A program made the position numbers and the translations under genes. From the NCBI GenBank assembly GCA_946223075.1, contig CAMILZ010000016.1, positions 1 through 57,393 of the forward strand: a DNA stretch of 57,393 nt. Direction: 5' to 3'. The first letter of the stretch is position 1, and each line of letters opens with the position of its first letter. The notes beneath the pieces are model-generated. The model searched no databases. It saw only the letters and a program-made list of their open reading frames with translations, and was not told the origin of the DNA. The stretch is from an uncultured Dermabacteraceae bacterium (GTDB lineage Bacteria > Actinomycetota > Actinomycetes > Actinomycetales > Dermabacteraceae). Of the stretch, positions 20,001-27,328 are shown piece after piece.

Positions 20001-20628
20001 CTTCATCCAACACGAGGATGGACCTGCCGCGAGGTTCGCTGCGAGCGCCGTGTCTTCCGCGGGCATCGACGCGCGAGTGACGATCCACGCGAAGCTCGGC
20101 GCGCCCCTCGTAGGTGAGGGCGGACAGCACCGTGAACTCGTCGGTGAAGCGGTCCACGCGTACCTCGCGACCCCGTACGCGCAGCTTCCGCGTGAGCGCC
20201 AGCTGAGCCTCGCCCGGCGGATCACCGAACGATGGCTTGGTACGGACCCACTACTCAAGGCGAAGGTCACGCCCGAGGTTGTCGTTGAGGCGGGCGAGCG
20301 GTGGCACGCGTGGGCCGCGCGCGAATTCCCCGGTCACACGAGCGGCACCGAGGTGCCCATCGCATGGTGGAACGCCGAGGGTCAGGCCATGGAAGGCTGG
20401 ATCGACTCGCTGCTCACTCTTTCCGACGGTCACAGCGTCGTCGTCGACCACAAAACCAATTCACGCACGGACCCGGCCCAGGTTCTCGACTACATCCGCG
20501 GGGAGTACGTGGGGCAGCTCGCGACCTACATGAGCGCCCTCGTGGAGCGCACCGGGCAGCGACCCGAGTACGCCCTCGTGCACCTCCCGCTCAGCGGCTA
20601 CGTCGTGAAAGTGGAGGTCGGGCGCTAA
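17008..20628 (+). CDS. AddA-like UvrD-family helicase-nuclease with cysteine-rich insert
   Basis: 1206 residues. Walker A is ASAGSGKT (8-15). Walker B is VDEFQD with Asp396/Glu397, followed by a GDQKQSIYGFR motif as in UvrD/RecB helicases. The C-terminus is a second PD-(D/E)XK nuclease: His1050, Asp1133, Asp1147 and Lys1149 (VVVDHKT), Q1170-xxx-Y1174. Between the helicase and nuclease domains lies an insert with six cysteines (Cys910, 923, 932, 943, 945, 947, the last three as CECTC) that I do not know from AddA. Together with the upstream gene it would process broken DNA ends. The interspersed motif lies at 19723-19737, at the start of the insert. It converges with the debranching gene, overlapping by 4 bp. 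Confidence 0.82.
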   Translation: MTFTVITASAGSGKTYTLTTRLADALAGGVRTSEIIATTFTTKAAAELRERLQLRLLELGHVEQANEIGSALIGTVNSIAGQIVQDYAIDLGLSPELRVLSEEESATILTASINHTIAEVEEREHALLARLGYEGAPGQSASSFQREESWASAVRDLTRLARTNAVGPATLARNAEESIADFRVMIEAAGYETGPDQREQWRRVFEGCLAELKKDLDAARSAEAQGEEFTHWPSDGAPVKRLGSTLGNVEGSIVTLEAAHRRMSRDMSAVPWREWMALADVSGVVPPRGGKKPGARPKAVFAPLAALIFGESDGVGVLGNEAFLADVERLIRLAFSTAAHALEAYAERKAALGVMDFADQEILALDLVGDGDRVPASLKKRVRASLKERFRFLAVDEFQDTSPIQLELFMRLGDLVDDVVWVGDQKQSIYGFRDAAPELMAGVVDAVSKQHGGFAGGSVEALTDSYRSSAAPLSLSNALFTAIFRDMDPSTVALDIPERRERTRHEGGIEVWKGPEALPRAKDSALRSSIATGIHALLTSGATLDGKPVKPGDIAVLARGGGSLSTVTDALETLGIPTTGTERDLWTGREAHFMRAGLASLLDPSDTLALAELVNLIPEHASHETWFQELGALPDREEREDRMKAWREDASLASLEALRAHAAQLSPSEVVLALIDALELPRRAKQWTGTEDRLAVLEAFHALARTYEDDCASRGRAMGLAGLGAFLEEHGEGHKLAHNPNAVTVGTIHGAKGLQWPVVITIVPDKAKDARDSVTVKPRPAKQFDAEHPLEGRGLRFIPLLNDAFPPMAKALAHNPDVTRARLENRAEEARIHYVALTRAKFQAVLAGHKDLAETLYAQFSPEVLKAEIAEAASWTSDRDDSSKAVKARKEARDARARYSLALKEGSDGCSALVVTGARVPACLPGESTPQCDGDVDHEGKACECTCATRSSSIPVTVLHHEMPGEPNDPDAPFEPYRQERSPLASTPVAEPAGTPSSFIQHEDGPAARFAASAVSSAGIDARVTIHAKLGAPLVGEGGQHRELVGEAVHAYLATPYAQLPRERQLSLARRITERWLGTDPLLKAKVTPEVVVEAGERWHAWAAREFPGHTSGTEVPIAWWNAEGQAMEGWIDSLLTLSDGHSVVVDHKTNSRTDPAQVLDYIRGEYVGQLATYMSALVERTGQRPEYALVHLPLSGYVVKVEVGR
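19723..19737 (+). repeat. interspersed motif copy inside the AddA-like gene
   Basis: GGGTCCGACGGTTGC, encoding Gly-Ser-Asp-Gly-Cys at the beginning of the cysteine-rich insert. The reverse complement is almost identical to the copy at 40188-40202. Confidence 0.55.
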
Positions 20629-22598
20629 CCGCGCGAGGGCAGCACGCCGAGCGCTTCCGCAATCGGGATGGCGCTCGCTGCGGCCCATGCCTGCGGGCGG
20701 CAGCTCGCGGGATAGGGGAGCGGCAGTTGCACGGCATCCGTCGGATCCCCCGCGAAGAGTTCCGGCAGGCGCCACTCAAAGCCGCGCCCCGCACGCACGA
20801 GTGCTCGCGCAATCTGCTGCGCCTCACTCGTGAAGCCCGCGCGCATCGCCTGGCGCATGATGAATGCCGTGTCGTGGCTCCACACGCTGCCGCCGTGGTA
20901 CCGCGTGGGGAAGTACGCGCCGTTGTCGCTCGAGAGGGTGCGGATGCCGAACCCCGTGAACATCGTCGGGTCCATGAGGCGGTCGATGACCAGGCGTTCC
21001 TCGCTTTTGTCGAGAAGGCCCGTGCCGAGCAGGTGCCCCATGTTGGAGGCCACACCGTCCACGGGGCGTTTCTTCCCGTCGAGCGCGAGGGCGATGTAGG
21101 CACCCTTGCTGTCCTCGACCCAGAACTGCTCGCGGAAGGCGCGCCGGATACCGTCGGACCGCTCGCGAAGCCGCTCGCCGAGCTCACGCGCGCGCTCGTG
21201 CCCCCACTTGTCGAGAAGCTGAGCGGCCACCAGCCCGGCCTCGTAGGCGTAGCCCTGCACCTCGGCGAGGGCGATGGGGCCTTCGGCGATCGTGCCGTCC
21301 GCGAAACGCACGGAGTCGCCGGAATCCTTCCAGCCCTGGTTGGCGAGGCCGTGGCCGGATTCGTCGATGTATTCGAGGAAAAGGTCGCCGTCGGCGTCGG
21401 CATGCTCGAGGAGCCACTCTGCTGCGCGCGCGACGTTGTTGGCGAGGTCGCTCACGTCGAGGCCGAGCTTCGTCACTTCGCCCGCGAGAAGGATCCACAG
21501 GGGCGTCGCGTCGATCGTGCCGTAGTACACGGGCGGAAGGTACGAATCGCCCATGTCCATCCCCACGGCTCGCACCTCGTGGAGGATCTTGCCGGGCTGC
21601 TCCGCCGTGTCGATGTTCTTCTCGGTGCCCTGCTGGGTGGCGAGGGTGCGGAGGGTGTGCGCGGCGAGCTCGGGCGCGAGTGGCGCGAGGAAGCTCGCGG
21701 CAATAAGGGAGTCGCGACCGAAGAGGGTGAAGAACCACGGCGCGCCGGCTGCAAGAAACGCCTGGCCGGGGTCGTTTTGGCGGGCGAGCCGCAGGCTCGT
21801 GAGGTCGGCGAGGGATTGCGTGAGAAGAGTTCCGACGGCCGCCTGCTCATCATCGCAAGCATTGTCGAGATCGAGGCCGGAGCTGAGTTCGGGCTCGCTG
21901 ATGCCCGTGAATGGTGCGTGCTCGTCGCGCGCGGTGAGTGCCCATGCGAAGGATGTGGTTGTGCCCGGTTCAAGGGTCACGCTGAGGCGGGCGTGGAGAA
22001 CCTGGGCTACGTCGGTGGAGGCGGTGAGCGATGTTCCCTCGCCTTCAATCGTAAGAGTTGCGTGCGTGCCCTCGCGCCAGCTCCACTCGGCGGTCGTGTC
22101 CGTGAGTTCCGCGGTCGGTGCGGCAACAGCGAGCTTTTCCGCGAGATGCGGATCTTTGACGGCCGCCATAGGGCTCGCGTCGAGGCTGAGCGCGACATCG
22201 AGCTCGATTGCCACGGGGTGATCCGCTGCGGAGGTCAGCGTGAGCGTTTCGCGCACGCCGTCGATGCCGGCCTCGCGCTCGCGCACGAGCCGCACGACGG
22301 GATCAACGGGGAGCCCTTCAAGCGAGACAACGTCGGTGAAGCGGAGCTTCTTCGCTCCAAAGGTTTCGAGGCCCACGCTTGAGAGCTCGCCTTCCGGGAG
22401 CTGCTCGGGGGCGGCGGCACCGTCGGTAAGCTGCGCGCCGCGAACGGTCACGTCGTAGGTTTTGATGAGGCGGTCATCTGCAAGGAAGAGCCCCTCGGCG
22501 CCCTCGCCACGCATCGCCCCGCTCCGCGTGGACCACGCGTGAATGGGTGCGGCAAAGACGCCGCACAGGTCGTGAACGAAGGGCTGGTGAAGGGGCAT
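20625..22598 (-). CDS. amylo-alpha-1,6-glucosidase-like glycogen-debranching protein
   Basis: 657 residues. The N-terminal ~280 residues form a beta-sandwich typical of bacterial glycogen-debranching-type proteins. The C-terminal part is a six-hairpin glycosidase fold, with the segments APWFFTLFGRDSLIAA, QGTEKNIDTAEQPGKILHE and PPVYYGTIDATPLWI that I associate with amylo-alpha-1,6-glucosidase relatives. No signal peptide, so it is cytoplasmic. It probably hydrolyses alpha-glucan branches or imported gluco-oligosaccharides. It is transcribed away from the LacI/ABC operon at 22760, and the shared gap holds operator-like repeats, so the same repressor may control both. Confidence 0.8.
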   Translation of the reverse strand: MPLHQPFVHDLCGVFAAPIHAWSTRSGAMRGEGAEGLFLADDRLIKTYDVTVRGAQLTDGAAAPEQLPEGELSSVGLETFGAKKLRFTDVVSLEGLPVDPVVRLVREREAGIDGVRETLTLTSAADHPVAIELDVALSLDASPMAAVKDPHLAEKLAVAAPTAELTDTTAEWSWREGTHATLTIEGEGTSLTASTDVAQVLHARLSVTLEPGTTTSFAWALTARDEHAPFTGISEPELSSGLDLDNACDDEQAAVGTLLTQSLADLTSLRLARQNDPGQAFLAAGAPWFFTLFGRDSLIAASFLAPLAPELAAHTLRTLATQQGTEKNIDTAEQPGKILHEVRAVGMDMGDSYLPPVYYGTIDATPLWILLAGEVTKLGLDVSDLANNVARAAEWLLEHADADGDLFLEYIDESGHGLANQGWKDSGDSVRFADGTIAEGPIALAEVQGYAYEAGLVAAQLLDKWGHERARELGERLRERSDGIRRAFREQFWVEDSKGAYIALALDGKKRPVDGVASNMGHLLGTGLLDKSEERLVIDRLMDPTMFTGFGIRTLSSDNGAYFPTRYHGGSVWSHDTAFIMRQAMRAGFTSEAQQIARALVRAGRGFEWRLPELFAGDPTDAVQLPLPYPASCRPQAWAAASAIPIAEALGVLPSRG

Positions 22599-22680
22599 GG
22601 GTGGTCCTTACGTACTTGTCGGAGGGCGGTTCTTTCCGCATGGTTTCGCATGAAGGTGGGAGAACACTCAGTACAAAGGT

Positions 22681-22714
22681 TGAACGTTCATACCGTAATA
22701 GTTTATCGTTCATA
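22681..22714. promoter_or_regulatory. operator cluster between debranching gene and LacI/ABC operon
   Basis: A perfect palindrome TGAACGTTCA (22681-22690), and the direct repeat CGTTCATA at 22685-22692 and 22707-22714. The repeats are 22 bp apart, close to two helical turns. The region is A/T-rich compared with its surroundings and lies between divergently transcribed genes. It is the likely binding site of the LacI-family protein encoded at 22760. Confidence 0.6.
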
Positions 22715-22759
22715 TTGACGGATCCAAATCCGGTGTGTTCAACGAAGAAGGGAGAGGCT

Positions 22760-23863
22760 GTGGCAACGCAACCTACGCACGCGGCACACACTTCGCGTGG
22801 TGCGGTCTTCCGTCCCACTCTCTCAACCATCGCCCAAGCTGCTGGCGTGAGCGTCCAAACCGTGTCCAATGTTGTGAACGGCAGAGTCGCGAAAGTGTCT
22901 GGTCCGACTCGAGAGCGCGTCGAAAGAGAGGTCAAGGCACAGGGGTACCGCCCGAATAAAGCGGCACGGCTTCTTCGCACCAATCGCTCTGGTCTCCTTG
23001 GCTATCGCATGCGACCCGCGACGGATGGCATCAACGGGAGTGTGCTTGATCGTCTCGTCCATGCGCTCACGGAACGAGCGCATGAACACGGGTATGGGCT
23101 CATTGTGTTCTCGAGTCCAGATGACCACTCGGAAATCGCTCAGATCGATGAACTCAGGAGCGAGAACAATGTCGATGGCTTTCTCCTCACCTCGACAAAC
23201 CATGGTGACCAGCGAGCAAACTGGCTCACGGACAACGGCATTCCCTTCGTAGCGTTTGGGCGGCCTTGGGGCTGCGTGGACGCGGCAGGAACGCGCCCGC
23301 ACGATTGGGTTGATGTCGACGGCTTCGCTGGCACACGCGAGGCGACCAATCTCCTCCTGGCGCGCGGATGTCGCCGTATTGCCTTCCTCGGCTGGCCCGT
23401 GGGTTCGGGTGCCGGAGATGACCGCCGCGAGGGGTGGTCCGCTGCATTGAGTGAAGCCGGTCTTGGCGAAAGACTCGAGGAGCACTGCCGCGATGGAGTC
23501 GACCTCGGGCACGAAGCTGCCGTGCACCTCCTCGCAGCCGGCGCGGATGGCATCGTGTGCGCCTCCGATTCGCTTGCTATCGGCGCTCTTGTGGCGCTTC
23601 GCGCGGCTAACCCCCAACTTGCGGAAAACATCGTGGGTTTTGACGACACCCCAGTTGCAGCAGCCGTCGGACTTACGAGCGTGAACCAACCGATTGAGCA
23701 GGCGGCCGAGCGCATGATCGATTTGCTCGTGCACCGAATCGAGCATCCCGAGGCCCCTCGAGACCAGTCCCCGGAGCGGCTCCTGCCCCCCACACTCAAA
23801 GAGCGCACGCCTCTTCCTGGTTTTACCCCCACAAGCTTGCCCTCGGTACCCGCCGAGGCATAA
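22760..23863 (+). CDS. LacI-family regulator of the second sugar operon
   Basis: 367 residues from GTG 22760, which follows a GAAGGGAGAGG ribosome site; the open frame extends further upstream but without start signals. It has an N-terminal helix-turn-helix (LSTIAQAAGVSVQTVSNVVN), then a sugar-sensing domain. It lies 16 bp before the binding-protein gene and is therefore probably autoregulated as the first gene of its own operon. The divergent debranching-type glucosidase suggests an alpha-glucoside inducer. A copy of the interspersed word occurs near 23661 (GCAGCCGTCGGAC). Confidence 0.87.
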   Translation: MATQPTHAAHTSRGAVFRPTLSTIAQAAGVSVQTVSNVVNGRVAKVSGPTRERVEREVKAQGYRPNKAARLLRTNRSGLLGYRMRPATDGINGSVLDRLVHALTERAHEHGYGLIVFSSPDDHSEIAQIDELRSENNVDGFLLTSTNHGDQRANWLTDNGIPFVAFGRPWGCVDAAGTRPHDWVDVDGFAGTREATNLLLARGCRRIAFLGWPVGSGAGDDRREGWSAALSEAGLGERLEEHCRDGVDLGHEAAVHLLAAGADGIVCASDSLAIGALVALRAANPQLAENIVGFDDTPVAAAVGLTSVNQPIEQAAERMIDLLVHRIEHPEAPRDQSPERLLPPTLKERTPLPGFTPTSLPSVPAEA

Positions 23864-23879
23864 CCACAAAGGAGTATCC

Positions 23880-25121
23880 ATGTTCCCCGTATCCTCACGA
23901 CGCACTTTCCTTGCGGCCGCTGGCGCCGCGGTTGCCGCAACCGGCCTCGCCGCTTGCGGTGGCGGCTCGGGATTCGATTCGGGCTCGGGTTCCGGCTCGG
24001 AAGGCAGTGGCAAGCTTCGCCTTCTCATGGCTGCCTCGGGTGACGCTGAAGCCAAGGCCGTCAAGGATGCCGCCGCGGCCTTCTCCGAGAAGGAAGGTGT
24101 TGAGGTCGAGGTTATTCCCGCGTCCGACCTCAACCAGCAGGTTGCGCAGGGCTTCGCTTCCGGCGACCCGGCTGACGTCTTCTACCTCACCTATGACTCA
24201 TTCGCCGGTTACGCGGAAAACGGCTCGATCGAGCCCTATGGCGACAAAATCTCAAATGTCGACGATTTCTACCCCGCACTCATCGAAGCCTTCACCTACG
24301 ACGACAAGGTGTACGCCGTCCCGAAAGACTTCTCGACGCTGGCGCTCGTGATCAACAAGAAGCTGTGGGAAGAAGCGGGCCTCACGGAAGCGGACTACCC
24401 GAAAGACTGGGACTCGCTCAAGGTCGCAGCGCAGAAGCTCACGACGGATGGCCGCGTGGGCCTTTCGACCTTGTCGGAGTACCAGCGCCTTGGAACATTC
24501 ATGGCCCAGGCCGGTGGTGAGCTCGTGACCGATGGCAAAGCCACCGCGAATTCACAGGAAAACATCGAGGGCCTTACGTTCGTCAAGGACCTCCTCAATG
24601 ACGGTTCGTTCAAGTACGCCGCGGAGCTTGGCACTGGCTGGGGCGGCGAGGCCTTCGGCAAGGAGCTGTGTGCGATGACGATCGAGGGCAACTGGATCGT
24701 GGGTGCCCTTGACGCCGACTTCCCCGATGTCGAAGCTGTGTACGTGGAGCTTCCCGCAGGCCCCGGTGGTCAGGGCACGCTTCAGTTCACCAATGCGTGG
24801 GGTATCGCCGCGGATTCGAAGAACAAGGACGCCGCGCTCAAGCTCGTCGAGTTCCTTACGACGCCCGAGCAGCAGATGGACTTCGCGAAGGCCTTCGGTG
24901 TTATGCCGTCGCTTTCGACTGCAGAAGAGGACTGGAAGAACGAGTACCCCGAAATGGAGCCGTTCGTTCTCGGTGCTGAGTATGCGAAGAACCCGCCCGT
25001 CGAGGTGGGTACCGCCGATGTGTTGTCCGAGTTGAACAGCCAGCTTGAAACCCTCAAGACGGCCGACCCGAAGACCATCCTCGATGCGATCCAGCAAAAC
25101 CTCGAGGCCGTCCTTGGCTAA
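23880..25121 (+). CDS. sugar-binding lipoprotein of an ABC importer
   Basis: 413 residues, ATG with an AAAGGAG site. The N-terminus combines a twin-arginine motif (SSRRTFLAAAG) with a lipobox LAAC followed by a Gly/Ser-rich linker, so it is a Tat-exported lipoprotein held on the outer face of the membrane. The rest is a family-1 solute-binding fold. It feeds the two permeases that follow. The substrate is not readable from sequence; the neighbouring debranching-type glucosidase suggests a gluco-oligosaccharide. Confidence 0.87.
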   Translation: MFPVSSRRTFLAAAGAAVAATGLAACGGGSGFDSGSGSGSEGSGKLRLLMAASGDAEAKAVKDAAAAFSEKEGVEVEVIPASDLNQQVAQGFASGDPADVFYLTYDSFAGYAENGSIEPYGDKISNVDDFYPALIEAFTYDDKVYAVPKDFSTLALVINKKLWEEAGLTEADYPKDWDSLKVAAQKLTTDGRVGLSTLSEYQRLGTFMAQAGGELVTDGKATANSQENIEGLTFVKDLLNDGSFKYAAELGTGWGGEAFGKELCAMTIEGNWIVGALDADFPDVEAVYVELPAGPGGQGTLQFTNAWGIAADSKNKDAALKLVEFLTTPEQQMDFAKAFGVMPSLSTAEEDWKNEYPEMEPFVLGAEYAKNPPVEVGTADVLSELNSQLETLKTADPKTILDAIQQNLEAVLG

Positions 25122-26250
25122 TCAGGCCACATCGACCGAGCAGGCTGCGCCCGCGAAAGGTGGGCGCAGCCGCCGTCACCGTTCGAAAAATCCGGTGGCA
25201 GGCTGGCTGTTCGTGTCACCAGCCGTGATCGTGATCGGGGTTTTCCTTGTGATCCCGGTTTTCATGGCACTGTGGGTGAGCGTTTCGGACTGGACCGGGC
25301 GCGGCTCACCCTTTAGTGGCGACGTGAACTTCGTAGGCCTTGATAACTACAAGGCAATCTTGACCGAAAAGGGCCTAGCGCAGCGAGACTTCGGCACGGC
25401 GATCCGCAACAACGTGTATTACGTGCTGCTCGTGGTACCGCTACAGACGATCCTTTCGCTCTTCCTGGCGAGCCTCGTCAACAGGGAATCGCTTAAGGGC
25501 AAGGGATTTTTCAGGACGGCGTTTTACTTCCCCTCTGTAACGAGCTCCGTTGCCATCACTGTTCTGTGGCTGTTCCTTTTTAGCGCCACGGGCGTGGTGA
25601 ATAAGATCCTGAGCTTCTTCGCCATCAACGGCCCGAATTGGTTTTCGGATCCTCGTGGCGTCGTGCACGTCGTGCTCTCATGGTTCGGTGTTGACCAGGC
25701 GCCCGCCTCGATGAACGTGCGCGGCTTCCTCGGTGTCACGCACTGGGAGTGGATCTCGGGTCCGTCGGTAGCGATGACCGCCTTCATCCTCATGGCGATC
25801 TTTACGACGTCGGGCACCTTCATGTTGCTCTTCCTTGCTGCGCTTCAGGGCCTCGACCCAGAGGTCAATGAGGCGGCAGCCATGGACGGTGCAGGAAAGT
25901 TTCGCACGTTCTTCTCGATCACCCTCCCTCAGCTCAAGCCCACTATTTTCACGGTCGTGACGCTCGGCCTTATCGGGACTTGGCAGGTGTTTGATCAGAT
26001 CTATACCGGAACCCAGGGCGGGCCTTCAAAGACAACTCTCACGCCGGCGTACCTCTCCTACACGGCCGCATTCGAATCGCAGAAGTGGGGCAGGGGCGCG
26101 GCTATTGCCTTCGTTCTTTTTGCCATCATCGTGGCGATGACGATCCTGCAACGCCTTGTGCTTCGAGAACGTGAACCGAGGTCAACTAAGCGGCGCAGAC
26201 GCCTCGCGAAGGCAGCTTCGGCAGGTGCCAACGGAGGTGTGCAGAAATGA
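25114..26250 (+). CDS. ABC sugar transporter permease, MalF/CUT1 type
   Basis: 378 residues from TTG 25114, which overlaps the end of the binding-protein gene by 8 bp and has a GAGG site 6 nt upstream; the open frame further upstream lies inside the preceding gene. A basic, Ala-rich cytoplasmic N-terminus is followed by about six or seven membrane spans, with the EAA loop near NEAAAMDGAGKFRTFFSITLP. An insert of about 50 residues between spans (FAINGPNWFSDPRGVVHVV and following) makes it longer than the equivalent permease of the first operon. It pairs with the permease at 26247. Confidence 0.85.
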   Translation: MANQATSTEQAAPAKGGRSRRHRSKNPVAGWLFVSPAVIVIGVFLVIPVFMALWVSVSDWTGRGSPFSGDVNFVGLDNYKAILTEKGLAQRDFGTAIRNNVYYVLLVVPLQTILSLFLASLVNRESLKGKGFFRTAFYFPSVTSSVAITVLWLFLFSATGVVNKILSFFAINGPNWFSDPRGVVHVVLSWFGVDQAPASMNVRGFLGVTHWEWISGPSVAMTAFILMAIFTTSGTFMLLFLAALQGLDPEVNEAAAMDGAGKFRTFFSITLPQLKPTIFTVVTLGLIGTWQVFDQIYTGTQGGPSKTTLTPAYLSYTAAFESQKWGRGAAIAFVLFAIIVAMTILQRLVLREREPRSTKRRRRLAKAASAGANGGVQK

Positions 26251-27134
26251 GTCAGTCGACAGCCGTGAAGTCGGCAACGAAGGTGCGCATCACGAAGCGT
26301 GAAAAGAAGCCTTTCTCGGTCGGTGCGCTTCTCACCTATCTCATGCTCGCGGCGATTGCCATCGTCTACATTTTTCCGTTCCTCGTGCAGGTTGCTACAA
26401 GCTTTAAAACGGAACCGGATGCAGCATCGAATCCGCTGAGTCTTATCCCGCAAGTGTGGACGACAGCGGCGTACACCCAGTTGTTCCAGCACTCGAATTT
26501 CCCCGTGTGGATTCAGAACTCGTTCATCGTCACGATTTTCGTGACGCTTGGACGCGTGTTCTTTGGTTCCCTTGCGGGCTACGCCCTGGCACGCCTCGAC
26601 TTCAAGGGGAGGCACGTGATTTTCGCGCTCTTGGTCGCAGTGATGGCGGTCCCGGGCGTGGTGCTTCTCATTCCGAAGTTCCTCGTGATCAACCAGCTCT
26701 CGATCTTTGACAGCTACCCGGGAATGATTCTTCCCCTGCTCGTGGACGCTGCGGGTGTATTCATCATGAAGAACTTCTTCGAGTCAATTCCTCGAGAAAT
26801 CGAGGAGGCCGCTGCGATCGATGGAGCGAGTACGTTCCGAATCTTCTGGTCGGTAGTCCTGCCCATGGCGACTCCGGCGCTCATGACGATCATCATCATG
26901 AGCTTCCAGGGTTCATGGAACGAGCTGAACCACTTCATCGTGGCCACGCAGTCGCCGCAGCTCACGACCCTCACAAAGGGTGTCGCCCAGCTGAGCTCCG
27001 GGCAGCTCTCGCAGGGGACGCAGTACCCGCTCAAGCTTGCCGCGGCGGCACTTATGACCGTTCCCGTGGCGATCGTCTTCTTCGTGTTCCAAAAGCGGAT
27101 CATGAATACGACGGGTGGCGCGGTTAAGGGCTGA
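26247..27134 (+). CDS. ABC sugar transporter permease, MalG/CUT1 type
   Basis: 295 residues, ATG overlapping the upstream permease stop by 4 bp (ATGA). A basic N-terminus leads into about six membrane spans and the EAA loop near EEAAAIDGASTFRIFWSVVLPM. It is the last gene of the operon; a long stem-loop follows at 27158-27215. As in the first sugar operon there is no ATPase gene, so a shared ATPase is expected elsewhere in the genome. Confidence 0.88.
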   Translation: MSQSTAVKSATKVRITKREKKPFSVGALLTYLMLAAIAIVYIFPFLVQVATSFKTEPDAASNPLSLIPQVWTTAAYTQLFQHSNFPVWIQNSFIVTIFVTLGRVFFGSLAGYALARLDFKGRHVIFALLVAVMAVPGVVLLIPKFLVINQLSIFDSYPGMILPLLVDAAGVFIMKNFFESIPREIEEAAAIDGASTFRIFWSVVLPMATPALMTIIIMSFQGSWNELNHFIVATQSPQLTTLTKGVAQLSSGQLSQGTQYPLKLAAAALMTVPVAIVFFVFQKRIMNTTGGAVKG

Positions 27135-27157
27135 TACCTTCACCGGCAAAACAGAAT

Positions 27158-27215
27158 CTAACCCCAACAATTGTGGCGGTATTCGGCTCCATACCGCCAC
27201 AAACGTTGGGTTTAG
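27158..27215. terminator. long stem-loop after the second sugar operon
   Basis: Two 24-nt arms, 27158-27181 and 27192-27215, pair at 21 of 24 positions around a 10-nt loop (TTCGGCTCCA). The arm ends in TTGTGGCGGTA and its partner starts TACCGCCACAA. No T-tract follows. It is probably a terminator or an mRNA-stabilising hairpin. The stem is longer than most terminators, so a repeat-element origin is possible. Confidence 0.6.
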
Positions 27216-27328
27216 TTTCCTAGATCGGGAAGGGGTGGATCGGGGAGGGCCTGCCCCTCACCGTCCGAGGCTGCCCCGCACGACCCGAAGCTCCCCTGCG
27301 CGCGAAGGCGGCCTGTACCCTGGAATTT

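Noticed and set aside
20301..22382. 693-codon plus-strand frame opposite the debranching gene
   Set aside because: Starts inside the AddA-like gene, Arg-rich, no recognisable fold; the minus-strand protein has family motifs.
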